In this document: positions 52,330 through 61,028 of the stretch, in pieces
How the letters are laid out: every line of letters begins with the position of its first letter
Position numbering within the stretch: position 1 is the first letter of the stretch
From: Burkholderia ambifaria AMMD
GTDB lineage: Bacteria > Pseudomonadota > Gammaproteobacteria > Burkholderiales > Burkholderiaceae
Assembly (NCBI RefSeq): GCF_000203915.1
Contig: NC_008392.1
Location: 496,001 to 560,000, forward strand
Direction of reading: 5' to 3'
Length of the DNA: 64,000 nucleotides
The notes under the pieces: model-generated
The model's database searches: none
Seen by the model: the letters and a program-made list of their open reading frames with translations, nothing else
Told to the model about the DNA's origin: nothing
Program-made: the position numbers and the translations under genes

Positions 52330-53465
52330 GCTGAGCTCTCTATTCTGATTGATCACGGAGTGAAAATGCATCGAGATACCGCCCCTGCCCCCGGTCGGTT
52401 TTCATGCTGCGACCAGGGCCTTTGCATCATAACCGCGTTGCAAAAAATGTGGCGCCATCGTGTGCACAATGTTGGGGATACACGTATGGGAGAGATCGTG
52501 TCGCTGGGCCGCAGCGCTGCATCGGGCGCGACGATCATGAGCGCAGCAACCGTGTGACGAACCGGATTATTCCGTCGATACGATGCAGATGGCCTATGCG
52601 GATGCGATCCGTTTCCGCATGTCGTGCACTCGTATGAGGCTGACTGTTTCACCTGCGGAATTTGCCGATCGCGCAACGTGAGCGTCGCTTCATGAACGGG
52701 ATCACCTATCGACTTGCAAGTCTGTGTGCCTGGCTGTGATTCGTGGTCGCATGCGCGGCGGTTCATCCCATAAACGGGCACGCTTCGTTCGGTGCCGAGT
52801 TCGACGCGATCCCCTGCATGTACAGACGATGCAAAGCGAACGATCGGGTAGCCGCTCGCTGAATGCATGGTTACCTGTTCGGGGCGCTTCGTTACCAGTT
52901 GTGGGAGTGACGTTGGCGAACGAGAGACGTCGTCGCCGCACAGGGTGAATGCTTGGATTGACCTTCGTTCACGGTTGCGCGAAGAGCTTGCATCGTGCGT
53001 TTGCATGTGCGAATGCGAAGGCTTCGTCACCGCCCGGCGTCGCAATGAGTCTTGAGTCTGTGGGACGAGGATGCCGGCACGTGCTGCGCTGCGCGTCTGC
53101 GTCACAGCGTTTCCATTGGGCGGGCGCATCTGGCGCGGTGGCGTCGCGCACCCGATTTGCCCATCCGAGGAACACCTTATCGGTGAGCTTTTACAGGACG
53201 TGGCATTTTCCGACGGTGAGGATATTCGGGATTCGAGCGCGGATCCGATGGAGGTGAACTTGGTTGATGCCGGCCGCCTCACGTTCGGACATCCAGCTGC
53301 CTGCGGTTGCTGTCTCCCCGATCACGAAGCCGTACCGGTTCCGGTTCCGTCCAAAGGTAGAAAACTATGAGGCCGGGTGCCCGCGGAGACGCCGACCCAT
53401 TTCGTCAGTACACAGGCCAGCGATTGGAAAAGTGCCGATTGGCCAGGCTGGCGATAGCCGAAGAC
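52330..53465. other. Gene-free region left of the origin
   Basis: About 1.1 kb with no convincing gene on either strand. Short open frames exist but lack ribosome sites and family signatures. One iteron-like inverted copy (CCCATAAACGGGCACG, 52767-52782) is present. The stretch probably forms part of the origin region or carries small RNAs I cannot see. Confidence 0.5.
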
Positions 53466-53474
53466 TTATCCACG
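53466..53474 (+). promoter_or_regulatory. DnaA-box-like site
   Basis: TTATCCACG differs from the DnaA box TTATCCACA at one base. It lies about 370 bases left of the first clear iteron. Confidence 0.5.
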
Positions 53475-53876
53475 GAAGCCCCAGCCCAGACGACAAAAAA
53501 TTCACTTGCGCGTCGATTTCGGCGATTTCTCACTGCCGGGAGGGAAACCGAGGGCGCTCCCCTGTGGAGCGCAGGCTTCAGTTACTGCGGGTAATCCCGG
53601 ATGCGAGATAGAGCGGGACGGCCATTCTTGGGTCCCATACGCGGGTACCTATGTCCCGCAAACGGCGATTTCCTCCCATAAGTTTCTACGTTTGAGTGCT
53701 TGTGAGTGGGTACTCACCTCCTTGGAAAGCCTTGTTGGGCCTGGGAGCCTTGCAGAGTGAGTCCAGATATCGAGGATTGCACAGGCAGAAAAGCCGGTTT
53801 CCTGTGCGTGCGGAGCGCTGCAGACTGGCTTTGGTAGCGGTTTATGGGGGTTGTGTTTCTGCAGAGGCACACGTGT

Positions 53877-53904
53877 GTTTACATCTTTTGTAAACAACGT
53901 TTAC
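53877..53904. other. AT-rich inverted-repeat block, candidate DNA-unwinding element
   Basis: GTTTAC (53877-53882), GTAAAC (53890-53895) and GTTTAC again (53899-53904) form two overlapping inverted repeats in one of the most AT-rich parts of the window (to about 53920). It lies between the first two iterons, so it is a candidate for strand opening. Confidence 0.45.
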
Positions 53905-54055
53905 TTCTTTAACTACTTTTAGGCGGCTCAGAGCCTTGTCTGGCAAGGGTTTGACAGGTGTTCGGTACCCATTTATGGGGGCACAGGCGGAAGAGTATGG
54001 GGCTTCAGGTCTGTGGATTTGGGGAATGGGGTACCGAGTTGTGGGAAATGGGGGT

Positions 54056-54064
54056 TGTGGATAT
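54056..54064 (-). promoter_or_regulatory. DnaA-box-like site within the iteron array
   Basis: TGTGGATAT is one base from the complement of the DnaA box (TGTGGATAA). A second weaker copy, TGTGGATTT, is at 54012-54020. Confidence 0.45.
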
Positions 54065-54796
54065 GGGGTACGCATAGCCTGTTATGGGATTTCGGCCCGG
54101 AAATGCTTCAGGTAGCCCTCTATGGGGGAATCCGTTGGTAGCCATTTATGGTGCCTTTTTCCCGATCCGTCGGCGGCCTGCGGCACAGCATTTTATGTGA
54201 GGTTGCCGGTTATGGGATGGACTTTAGGTAGCCGGTTATGGGCGCCTCCACGGACCGAGTGATCTCGTTTTGCTTGGCCCTCGGGATGTAGAGTCCCATA
54301 GACAGGATCAGGGAAACGGAAAGGTTACCTTCTATGGGGAATTCGGAAGGTAGTCATCCATGGGAGTTATTTTCGCCCGCTGGACACGATTGAAGGCAAA
54401 ACGGCCAACCGGTGGTTCTCGTCAGGTACCCATTCATGGGAAGCATTAAAGGTAGTCTGTTATGGGAGCGCGCGGAGCGTGTTGCAGGGCACCACGAATC
54501 CGGTTTGCAAATCCCGTTCCGGTGAATTGTTTCCCATGAATGGGTACCTTCGATTGGGCAAGTCTCGTGCCGGATCCTGATGGCGAACTGCACAGGTAGC
54601 AGGATTTGGGAGCTATTTTTGGCGGAAAGGTATATGGATATGGGGCTTCGCGCACATCTAAAAAAAGCCAATTTCACTTTAATTACAATAAGTTAGGCGC
54701 TGTATTGAAAGTGATACTGGAGAAAGAGACGTTGCTCACCGGCTGGAAAAGGTATAAAGTCCGCCATCAACACGGTCACCTTCTCCGGACATCACG

Positions 54797-56113
54797 ATGC
54801 CGCGTAAGCCCGCAATCAAAGGCTCCGACAAGCAGGTTTCGCTATTTCAGACGCCCGAGCCTCCCGATCTGCTGCGCAAGGCGGTCCAGGCCATTCATAT
54901 CGCTCCGAAGTCCGGAAAGATCGGTCTCCAGCAGCGCAAGATGTTCAGCTCGCTGATCAAGAACGCCCTTCGTCAGGAAGCGTTCGAGCCCGGCCGGACG
55001 AGCTTCTCGATCTCGATCGCGGCGCTCTCGCACGAGAGCGGGTTGAACAGCAACAACACGAAGTACGTGAAGGACACGGTCAACTCGCTGATCAGTACCG
55101 TCGTCAACTGGGACTACCTTGCCGCGGACCGCTCGACGGTGTGGAAGGCGTCGGGCCTGCTCGCCGGCGCCGAGCTCGAGCAATCGGTGCTGAAGTACAG
55201 CTTCTCCGACCAGATTCGCAGCGAGTTGCTCAATCCGGAGATCTACGCGCTCATCGATATGCGGATCGCGCGCGAGTTTCGGCGCTCGCACTCGCTCGCG
55301 CTGTGGGAGAACACGGTGCGCTACGAAGGGATCGGCATCACGGCGAAGATTCCGCTGCCGAAATTCCGCGATCTCATTCTCGGTCAGGACAAGGCATCGC
55401 AGTCCTACAAGGAGTACAAGCTCTTCAAGAGCAAGGTCCTGGTGCCGTGCATTCAGGAGGTGAACGAAGTTTCCGACCATACGCTCGAGCTGATCGAACA
55501 CAAGTCAGGTCGCAGCGTGGAGGCCGTGCAGTTCAAGGTGACGCGCAAGCAGAGCGCGGATACGGTCGAGGAAGGCGACGTCAAGAACGAAGCGCTCGTC
55601 GACGAAGTCGCCAAGTTCGGCATCCCGCGTTCGGAAGCGCGCCGGTTGATCACGCAGTACGGCGTGCAGCGCATCAAGGCGGCGATCGCCTATACGCTCA
55701 ATCGGACTACGAAGAAGAACGCGGCGCCCATCGACAACGTGGCCGCGTATTTCCGCAAGGCGCTGACGCACGGCTATACGCTGGCTGACGGGCAGGGGAC
55801 CGAAACGGCCGCCCCGGCGAAGGAATCCGCGCAGAGCAAGCAGGAACAGATTCGCGACAAATACCTGGCCGCGAAGGTCGACGAAGCCGGTGCGTATTTC
55901 CGCGAGCTGGAGATCGACGACCAGACCAAGCTGATCGAGCGCTACAACGAGACGGTGGCCGGTTCGAAGGATCTCACGCTATCGCCGAAGAAGAAGGCGA
56001 GCAAGCTGGCGCAAACCAGTTTCTTCCGGTGGCTGGCGCTCGATACCTGGGGCGAACCGACCTCGGACGACTTGCTCGAATTCCTGCTGAAAAGCAGCCT
56101 CGCGACCAACTGA
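54797..56113 (+). CDS. repA: Replication initiator RepA (Rep_3-type)
   Basis: A 438-residue initiator. The N-terminal two-thirds fit the Rep_3 family of iteron-binding winged-helix initiators, with IALWEN-like SHSLALWENTVRYEG and KIPLPKFRDLILGQ. The C-terminal part carries a variable, charged tail. A possible promoter (TTGCT-like at 54732, TATAAA at 54753) lies just upstream. ATG 54797 is used, with a weak ribosome site. The iteron array precedes it. Convergent with parB. This gene defines the replicon as plasmid-derived. Confidence 0.93.
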   Translation: MPRKPAIKGSDKQVSLFQTPEPPDLLRKAVQAIHIAPKSGKIGLQQRKMFSSLIKNALRQEAFEPGRTSFSISIAALSHESGLNSNNTKYVKDTVNSLISTVVNWDYLAADRSTVWKASGLLAGAELEQSVLKYSFSDQIRSELLNPEIYALIDMRIAREFRRSHSLALWENTVRYEGIGITAKIPLPKFRDLILGQDKASQSYKEYKLFKSKVLVPCIQEVNEVSDHTLELIEHKSGRSVEAVQFKVTRKQSADTVEEGDVKNEALVDEVAKFGIPRSEARRLITQYGVQRIKAAIAYTLNRTTKKNAAPIDNVAAYFRKALTHGYTLADGQGTETAAPAKESAQSKQEQIRDKYLAAKVDEAGAYFRELEIDDQTKLIERYNETVAGSKDLTLSPKKKASKLAQTSFFRWLALDTWGEPTSDDLLEFLLKSSLATN

Positions 56114-56205
56114 TTGTTCGAGGCCTCGCGCCTGGCATGCATCGCGCGCCGGACTGCGTCCGGCTACGCGGAGCCGTGCAGGTGCGAGGCCCTTGCCTGC
56201 GGCGC

Positions 56206-57237
56206 TTACTTTTGCGCCGCTACAGCCAGTTCGGCGACATATGCGTCGATCACGGTCTTGAGCCGGTCGGCGAGCGATTCCTGGTGGGACGCATCGACGC
56301 CCTTCAGTTGCAGATCCAGGCGTCCGTCCGGATAGGTCTTCAGTTGACCGATCGCGCGCGATTCGAGCGCGAAATCGTGGCGAACGCTGTAGCGCGTGCG
56401 CCCCGTCTTCTTGTTGCCGTCGCTCTGCGCGCGCAGGAAATTCTCGAGGTCGCGTACCGACTTTTTCCGGTCGATCACCGCCGTGAGCAGACGGTCGGCA
56501 GCCGGTTCGCCCAGGCGCTCGAAGATCAGCTTGAGGAAGTACGCCGCCTGCAGGCCGACCACGTCGTTCGCGCTGGCCATCCGTTCGAGCAGCGTGTTCG
56601 GTAGCGCGTTCAGCGACAGCGTCTTGCTGATCGATGCCTTGTCCTTGCCGATCTTCTCCGCGAGCGTGTTCTGGTCGGGGAAGACCTTTTCGTCGAGAAG
56701 CCGCTTCCACGCGACCGCGTCGTCGAAGATCGTCTGGCGTTCGTGGTCGTGGTTGGCGCGATACGCGATCGTATAGAGCTGCTCGGGCGTATGGTCCGTA
56801 CGGAACGTCGCGTTGATCGTCTCGTCGCCGTTGATGCTCGTCGCACGCAAACGGCGTTGCCCGTCGATCACGACGAGCTTGCCGGGAAATTCCGGAAGCC
56901 GCGTGACCTTGATCGGTTCGATCTGCCCTTCCCGCTTCAGCGTCAGCGCGAGCTCGTGCAGGCTCGACTCCGAATAAAACACACGCGGGTTGAACGGGTT
57001 CGGGATGCAGTCCTTGACTGCGACTCTCTGCGGCGCGCCGAGATCGTGCGCGTCCGCGGGCGTGGCGGCAGTCGGGGCCGCGGGGGTTGCGGCTTCGGCG
57101 GTGGGGTTCGATGCCGGCGGCGGCTCAGGCAGGCGCGTTTCCAGCGCCGCGTTTTCCTGCGCGAGCCCGCGCAGCAGGCCGGCAGCGAGATGCAGGTTGC
57201 CGGTCGGCTTCTTGTCCTTCGATGTTTCCTTAGCCAT
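56206..57237 (-). CDS. parB: Chromosome/plasmid partitioning protein ParB
   Basis: A 343-residue ParB/Spo0J-like protein. The CTP-binding motif appears as GQRRLRA at residues 126-132 (usually GERRLRA). The helix-turn-helix LAEKIGKDKASISKTLSLNAL is about residues 192-212. An Ala/Pro-rich linker of about 35 residues (37-70) lies before the domain. Its ATG (57237) overlaps the parA stop by 8 bases with a GGGAG upstream, so expression is coupled. It should bind the parS sites at 58-59.5 kb. Confidence 0.93.
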   Translation of the reverse strand: MAKETSKDKKPTGNLHLAAGLLRGLAQENAALETRLPEPPPASNPTAEAATPAAPTAATPADAHDLGAPQRVAVKDCIPNPFNPRVFYSESSLHELALTLKREGQIEPIKVTRLPEFPGKLVVIDGQRRLRATSINGDETINATFRTDHTPEQLYTIAYRANHDHERQTIFDDAVAWKRLLDEKVFPDQNTLAEKIGKDKASISKTLSLNALPNTLLERMASANDVVGLQAAYFLKLIFERLGEPAADRLLTAVIDRKKSVRDLENFLRAQSDGNKKTGRTRYSVRHDFALESRAIGQLKTYPDGRLDLQLKGVDASHQESLADRLKTVIDAYVAELAVAAQK

Positions 57238-57925
57238 GTGCGGCTCCCGTAGCGCGCGTCGACGCGATGTATTGGGCCATTTCGGTGACCAGTCTCTCGA
57301 TTTCCGCGCGGGCTTCCTTCAGCCCCTTCAGGTATCGATTGTGGTGATGGATCGTGGTGCCGAGGGCGAACGTCTGACGGTAAACCTCGCGCTGCGCGAT
57401 CTGGCTGTCCAGCAGATGCTCCCCTATTTCTTCTGCCCTTAGAATTTTTAAAATTTCTTCACGCATTTTAGTTTTTCCATTGACGCTATTCAGCATCAGC
57501 GCGGAAGACAAATTCGGGTTACGAACCGCACGCATCGATTCGATCATGCGAATCATCGCGACAGTGCTGTACAGGTCGGCTGGCGACGGCGACAGCGGCA
57601 CGAGGCAGAAATCCGCCACTTCAAGCACGGATGCGATGCGCGGATCCTCAAGGTTGCCCGGGCAGTCGACGACGATCACATCGAAATTCGCATCCTGCTT
57701 CTTGATTTCGCCGCCGATCCCGCGCCCGGCGGGGGCCAGCGACAGCACCGTCATCGGGAGCGTATTTTCGCCGCTCGTCACCCATCTGACGGACGTGCCT
57801 TGAGGGTCGGCATCTATCAAGGCGACCTTGTTGCCGCCGGCCTCGAAGGCTGCCGCGATATTGACGGAGATGGTCGTCTTTCCAGTACCACCTTTCTGAT
57901 TGCTCACGGCGATCTTGAAAGCCAT
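57230..57925 (-). CDS. parA: Partitioning ATPase ParA
   Basis: A 231-residue deviant-Walker ATPase. NQKGGTGKTTISVNIAAAFE (Lys11 and Lys16) is the Walker A, and VIVDCPGNLEDPR is Walker B. There is no N-terminal DNA-binding extension, so it is the short ParA class (type Ib/chromosomal-size). GGAGG lies before ATG 57925. The upstream region carries the parS sites. Confidence 0.95.
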   Translation of the reverse strand: MAFKIAVSNQKGGTGKTTISVNIAAAFEAGGNKVALIDADPQGTSVRWVTSGENTLPMTVLSLAPAGRGIGGEIKKQDANFDVIVVDCPGNLEDPRIASVLEVADFCLVPLSPSPADLYSTVAMIRMIESMRAVRNPNLSSALMLNSVNGKTKMREEILKILRAEEIGEHLLDSQIAQREVYRQTFALGTTIHHHNRYLKGLKEARAEIERLVTEMAQYIASTRATGAAHG

Positions 57926-58021
57926 TAAATTCCTCCAAGGAGTTTTGCGTAATATATGCAGTTATTGCGGAAAAGTCCAGAAAAGTGGTAGATAAAAAGA
58001 TGAGCTTTGCGGAGTGATGTG

Positions 58022-58037
58022 GTTGTTACGTGACAAG
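58022..58037. repeat. parS site 1 (degenerate)
   Basis: GTTGTTACGTGACAAG, 14 of 16 matches to the consensus GTTGTCACGTGACAAC. It lies 97 bases upstream of the parA start, so ParB bound here could repress parAB. Confidence 0.75.
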
Positions 58038-58276
58038 CCGGCCAAGTGGCTAGGAAGTTCTTCGAGGAGTTGCGGGCGAATCGAAAATAAAAACTGATGA
58101 AAAATTTCGTTCGAGATGAAATTAGCTAAGAGACGCTAATGAAAATACTGGGGGCTTTAGCGTCGAGGGGGCGAGAAATCGGAGTAGTTCGTAAGCGCCC
58201 GGTTTCGTTCTTGTGCGGCAAGTGCTGATGCTGTTTTGCTAACGACTCGCGAGCCTAAACTGTGCCGGAATCCGCA

Positions 58277-58292
58277 GTTGTCACGTGACAAG
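58277..58292. repeat. parS site 2
   Basis: GTTGTCACGTGACAAG differs from the consensus only at the last base. Confidence 0.85.
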
Positions 58293-58412
58293 TCGATTCA
58301 GCTGATCGCGGCATTCAAATATGGATCATCGGGCGGCACGCGGATTCGATGTGCCGCGATGATTCCGGAAAATCCACTTTTCCCTCGATGCAATCCGCGC
58401 TCGGATATGGCT

Positions 58413-58526
<114 letters not shown>

Positions 58527-58536
58527 GCGACGGGCG

Positions 58537-58552
58537 GTTGTTACGTGACAAC
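58537..58552. repeat. parS site 3
   Basis: GTTGTTACGTGACAAC, one mismatch to consensus. Its reverse complement is identical to the distant site at 43196-43211. Confidence 0.85.
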
Positions 58553-58692
58553 CTCGCCACAGGCGATTGAGGACGGACGTCTTCTACCCCAGCGCGGCCA
58601 CGGTAGAGATTGCTACCCTGAAGGAATCCGAGGAGGGACACGAAGCGATGTTGGTCCGTTGTGGCCGGTCGCTGGTCGGCGTTCGATGTAGG

Positions 58693-58722
58693 CGCACCGG
58701 TTGTCACGTGACAACCGGTGCG
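58693..58722. repeat. parS site 4 in a 30-bp perfect palindrome
   Basis: The core GTTGTCACGTGACAAC (58700-58715) is extended on both sides by CGCACCG (58693-58699) and CGGTGCG (58716-58722), giving perfect symmetry over 30 bases. The other parS copies lack this extension. Confidence 0.9.
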
Positions 58723-59295
58723 GTTCGATCCGGGAATGACCAGCGTGATAGCGGTGTGGCGCGCATGCGGTCTTCGAGGAAGCGCGCTATGCGAGCCGGG
58801 GGCGTGCGCGTCGATATTCCGTTCCGCTACTCAGGTCAGCTGGCGCCTCTCCTGGCACCGTTCAACGGCGTGGGCTCTTGTGAGTGCGTGCCGGCCTGTA
58901 TTCTAGGGTCAATGATATGACCCCAATAAATTCGCCAGTTCAGCGTCCACAAAGCAAACAACCCGGGGCAGGGGAGGGGCAGGTATTCCTGAGCTTGTTG
59001 TATCAGCGAGTGGTCTGATGGAGGCCCGACATCGGCATCCTGTCACGTAGCCTCGCGTGACGATTCCTCTTTTGAAGGTAAATTCATATGTCCGGCGACA
59101 CGAGGCGACGTGGGTCCGCAGGGTCGTGAAACATTTCTGAAAAACAGGGTGTCTTCGTAAACCCTTGTCTGGCAATGGGTTGCGCCACTTTCTTCATGTT
59201 GTTTCACGCAAAATGCGCATGATCTGCCGGCAAAATGGGGGCGCATGAATTCCGCACGGGAGATTGGCTGCGAGCAAGGATCGTCGGTGCGAAAT

Positions 59296-59311
59296 CGTAT
59301 CGTACGATACG
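59296..59311. other. 16-bp perfect palindrome of unknown role
   Basis: CGTATCGTACGATACG is a perfect palindrome unlike the parS consensus. It lies between parS 4 and parS 5, followed by GTGTTTCGTGGTGAAAAACA, which is itself partly symmetric. It could bind a regulator. Confidence 0.5.
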
Positions 59312-59434
59312 TGTTTCGTGGTGAAAAACACGCATCGCAGACAAATGCAACCCGATCGACATACCGGCGACCCGATGCAGCGCGCCGAACAGTCGGGGAA
59401 GAATTCAGTCGATGCAGTTTCCTCTCGATCGCCA

Positions 59435-59450
59435 GTTGTCACGTGACAAC
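59435..59450. repeat. parS site 5
   Basis: GTTGTCACGTGACAAC, a perfect copy of the consensus, about 1.5 kb upstream of parA. Confidence 0.85.
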
Positions 59451-59819
59451 GAGGGTGCAGGATCGCGAACTGACGGGATGTCGGGAGAAGCCAAAGCTCG
59501 GGGCTGGCTATATTGACTCTACAGTGCGCCCCAAGGCGGGTCGAGCGATATGTGATTCTGTAGACAACCTGAGATGATCGGCGTGTCTATCGTGGCGCGG
59601 CGGGCGAATCCGGAATCTAGAGAGTCTGCATCAGGGAGGCGAAGCGCGTCGGCATCGTCGGCCGACCGAATAGCTCTCGGCCGACGCCGAACGTCTGCTT
59701 TTCCGGCCGACCATCGTCACCGACACGCAATTGAAGAGTCCGCCGCCACGGCTCACGCCGTAACAAAAAACCCCAACGCAGCGCAACACTTCTGGCGAGA
59801 AGCGCCCCGGCCATCAAAC

Positions 59820-60944
59820 CTACTTCGTCGTCTCCGATGCGCACAGCTGCCACCGGCGCGGCTTGGCTGCTTGCGCTTTTTCTGCGTCATCGACGGTTCG
59901 CCACCACCGTTCCCCGCGATGCGGCTCGGTCAGATCGAGCCGCTCGCCCATCCTGGGCGTTGACAGCTCGACGCCGCGCACCATTGCCAACGCCGTGACG
60001 CGCTCGAACGGCTCCTGCCAACGATGCATCGCGAGATCGAACGTGCCGTTGTGAATCGGTATCAGCGTGCGTCCGCGCAGGTCGATGTGCGCCTGCACGG
60101 TTTCTTCCGGCTGCATGTGCACGTAGGGCCATTGCGGGTCGTATGCGCCGGTCTCGATCAACGTCACATCGAAAGGCCCAAGACGTTCGCCGATTGTCCG
60201 GAAACCGTCGAAGTAACCGGTGTCGCCGCTGAAGAACACGCGTAGATCGTCGGCGACGATGACCCAGGACGCCCACAGCGTGCTGTTGCCGTCAAACAGG
60301 CTGCGCCCGGAGAAGTGCTGCGCCGGTGTTGCGGTCAGCGTCAGGCCGTCGATGTCGATGCTTTGCCACCAATCGAGCTGGCGCACCTTCTTCGCGTCGA
60401 TACCCCACTCGATCAGGCGGTCGCCGACACCCAGCGTCGTGACGAACACGCCAGTCGTGGCCGCAAGCGCGAGCACCGTGTCACGGTCGAGGTGATCGTA
60501 GTGATCGTGCGACAGGATCACGCCGCGCAACGGCGGGAGATCCTCGAGCGCAATCGGCGGCGCATGGAAGCGCTTGGGGCCGACGCGCCGAAACGGCGAT
60601 GCACGTTCGGCAAATACCGGATCGGTCAGCCAGAACTCACCGCGCAGCTTCAACAGCAGCGTCGAATGCCCGAGCCGATACAGGCTGCGGTCAGGGGCCG
60701 CGTCGAGTTGCTCGCGAGTCAGCGAATCGACCGGCAGGGCACCGGTCGGAACCGTGTTGCGTGGCTTGTTGACCAGCATGTTCCATGCAATGCCGAGCGT
60801 CTTGCCGAAGCCTTCGACCGGTCGCGGCGCGACGTTGCGGAAGCGTTCGCCATTGTGCTGCGGCGACTCGCCGGACAGCGTGCGGCCACGCCTGACGGCG
60901 GCGAAACCCAGTACACGATGAAGAAAAACGAGAGGCGAAGCCAT
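59820..60944 (-). CDS. MBL-fold metallo-hydrolase (NAPE-PLD/UlaG-like)
   Basis: A 374-residue metallo-beta-lactamase-fold enzyme. HDHYDH (residues 146-151) is the metal motif, with downstream metal-ligand region GDTGYFDGF and IPIHNGTFDLA. The pattern YRLGHSTLLLKLRGEFWLTDPVFAERASPF and the C-terminal PWPYVHMQPEE fit N-acyl-phosphatidylethanolamine phospholipase D-like hydrolases and the related UlaG-type enzymes. Divergent from a TetR regulator with twin operators between them, so it is likely induced by the effector of that regulator. Substrate not known. Confidence 0.9.
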   Translation of the reverse strand: MASPLVFLHRVLGFAAVRRGRTLSGESPQHNGERFRNVAPRPVEGFGKTLGIAWNMLVNKPRNTVPTGALPVDSLTREQLDAAPDRSLYRLGHSTLLLKLRGEFWLTDPVFAERASPFRRVGPKRFHAPPIALEDLPPLRGVILSHDHYDHLDRDTVLALAATTGVFVTTLGVGDRLIEWGIDAKKVRQLDWWQSIDIDGLTLTATPAQHFSGRSLFDGNSTLWASWVIVADDLRVFFSGDTGYFDGFRTIGERLGPFDVTLIETGAYDPQWPYVHMQPEETVQAHIDLRGRTLIPIHNGTFDLAMHRWQEPFERVTALAMVRGVELSTPRMGERLDLTEPHRGERWWRTVDDAEKAQAAKPRRWQLCASETTK

Positions 60945-60968
60945 TGTCGATCCGTCCGGAAATAAAAG

Positions 60969-60984
60969 TACACTGAGCAGTGTA
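60969..60984. promoter_or_regulatory. TetR operator 1
   Basis: TACACTG-AG-CAGTGTA is a perfect inverted repeat in the 84-base gap between the MBL-hydrolase and TetR genes. Confidence 0.7.
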
Positions 60985-61002
60985 GTTTATCCCTGGGAAA
61001 AG

Positions 61003-61018
61003 TAAACTCAGCGGTGTA
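61003..61018. promoter_or_regulatory. TetR operator 2
   Basis: TAAACTC-AG-CGGTGTA matches operator 1 at 13 of 16 positions, with centres 34 bases apart. It ends 10 bases before the TetR ATG. A pair of sites this close suggests two dimers controlling both divergent genes. Confidence 0.65.
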
Positions 61019-61028
61019 AAATTTTTGC

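Larger units (their letters stand above)
53833..54644. repeat. RepA iteron array (replication origin)
   Basis: At least 12 copies of a 16-base unit GGTAnCCnnTTATGGG lie here. Copies with small differences are at 53833, 53964, 54073, 54111, 54137, 54201, 54227, 54323, 54349, 54425 and 54451 (plus strand) and inverted at 54533. Weaker copies are at 54030, 54595 and 54629, and an inverted weak copy is at 53675. Spacing varies between 22 and about 130 bases. The array sits just before repA, the usual place for initiator-binding iterons of plasmid-type origins. Confidence 0.85.

Noticed and set aside
58906..58923. GGGTCA-ATGATA-TGACCC as an insertion-sequence end.
   Set aside because: No transposase frame and no matching second end or target duplication was found.
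59125..59208. Half-sites of the primary-chromosome parS, CGTGAAACA (59125-59133) and TGTTTCACG (59200-59208).
   Set aside because: They are 66 bases apart and do not form an intact 16-bp site.
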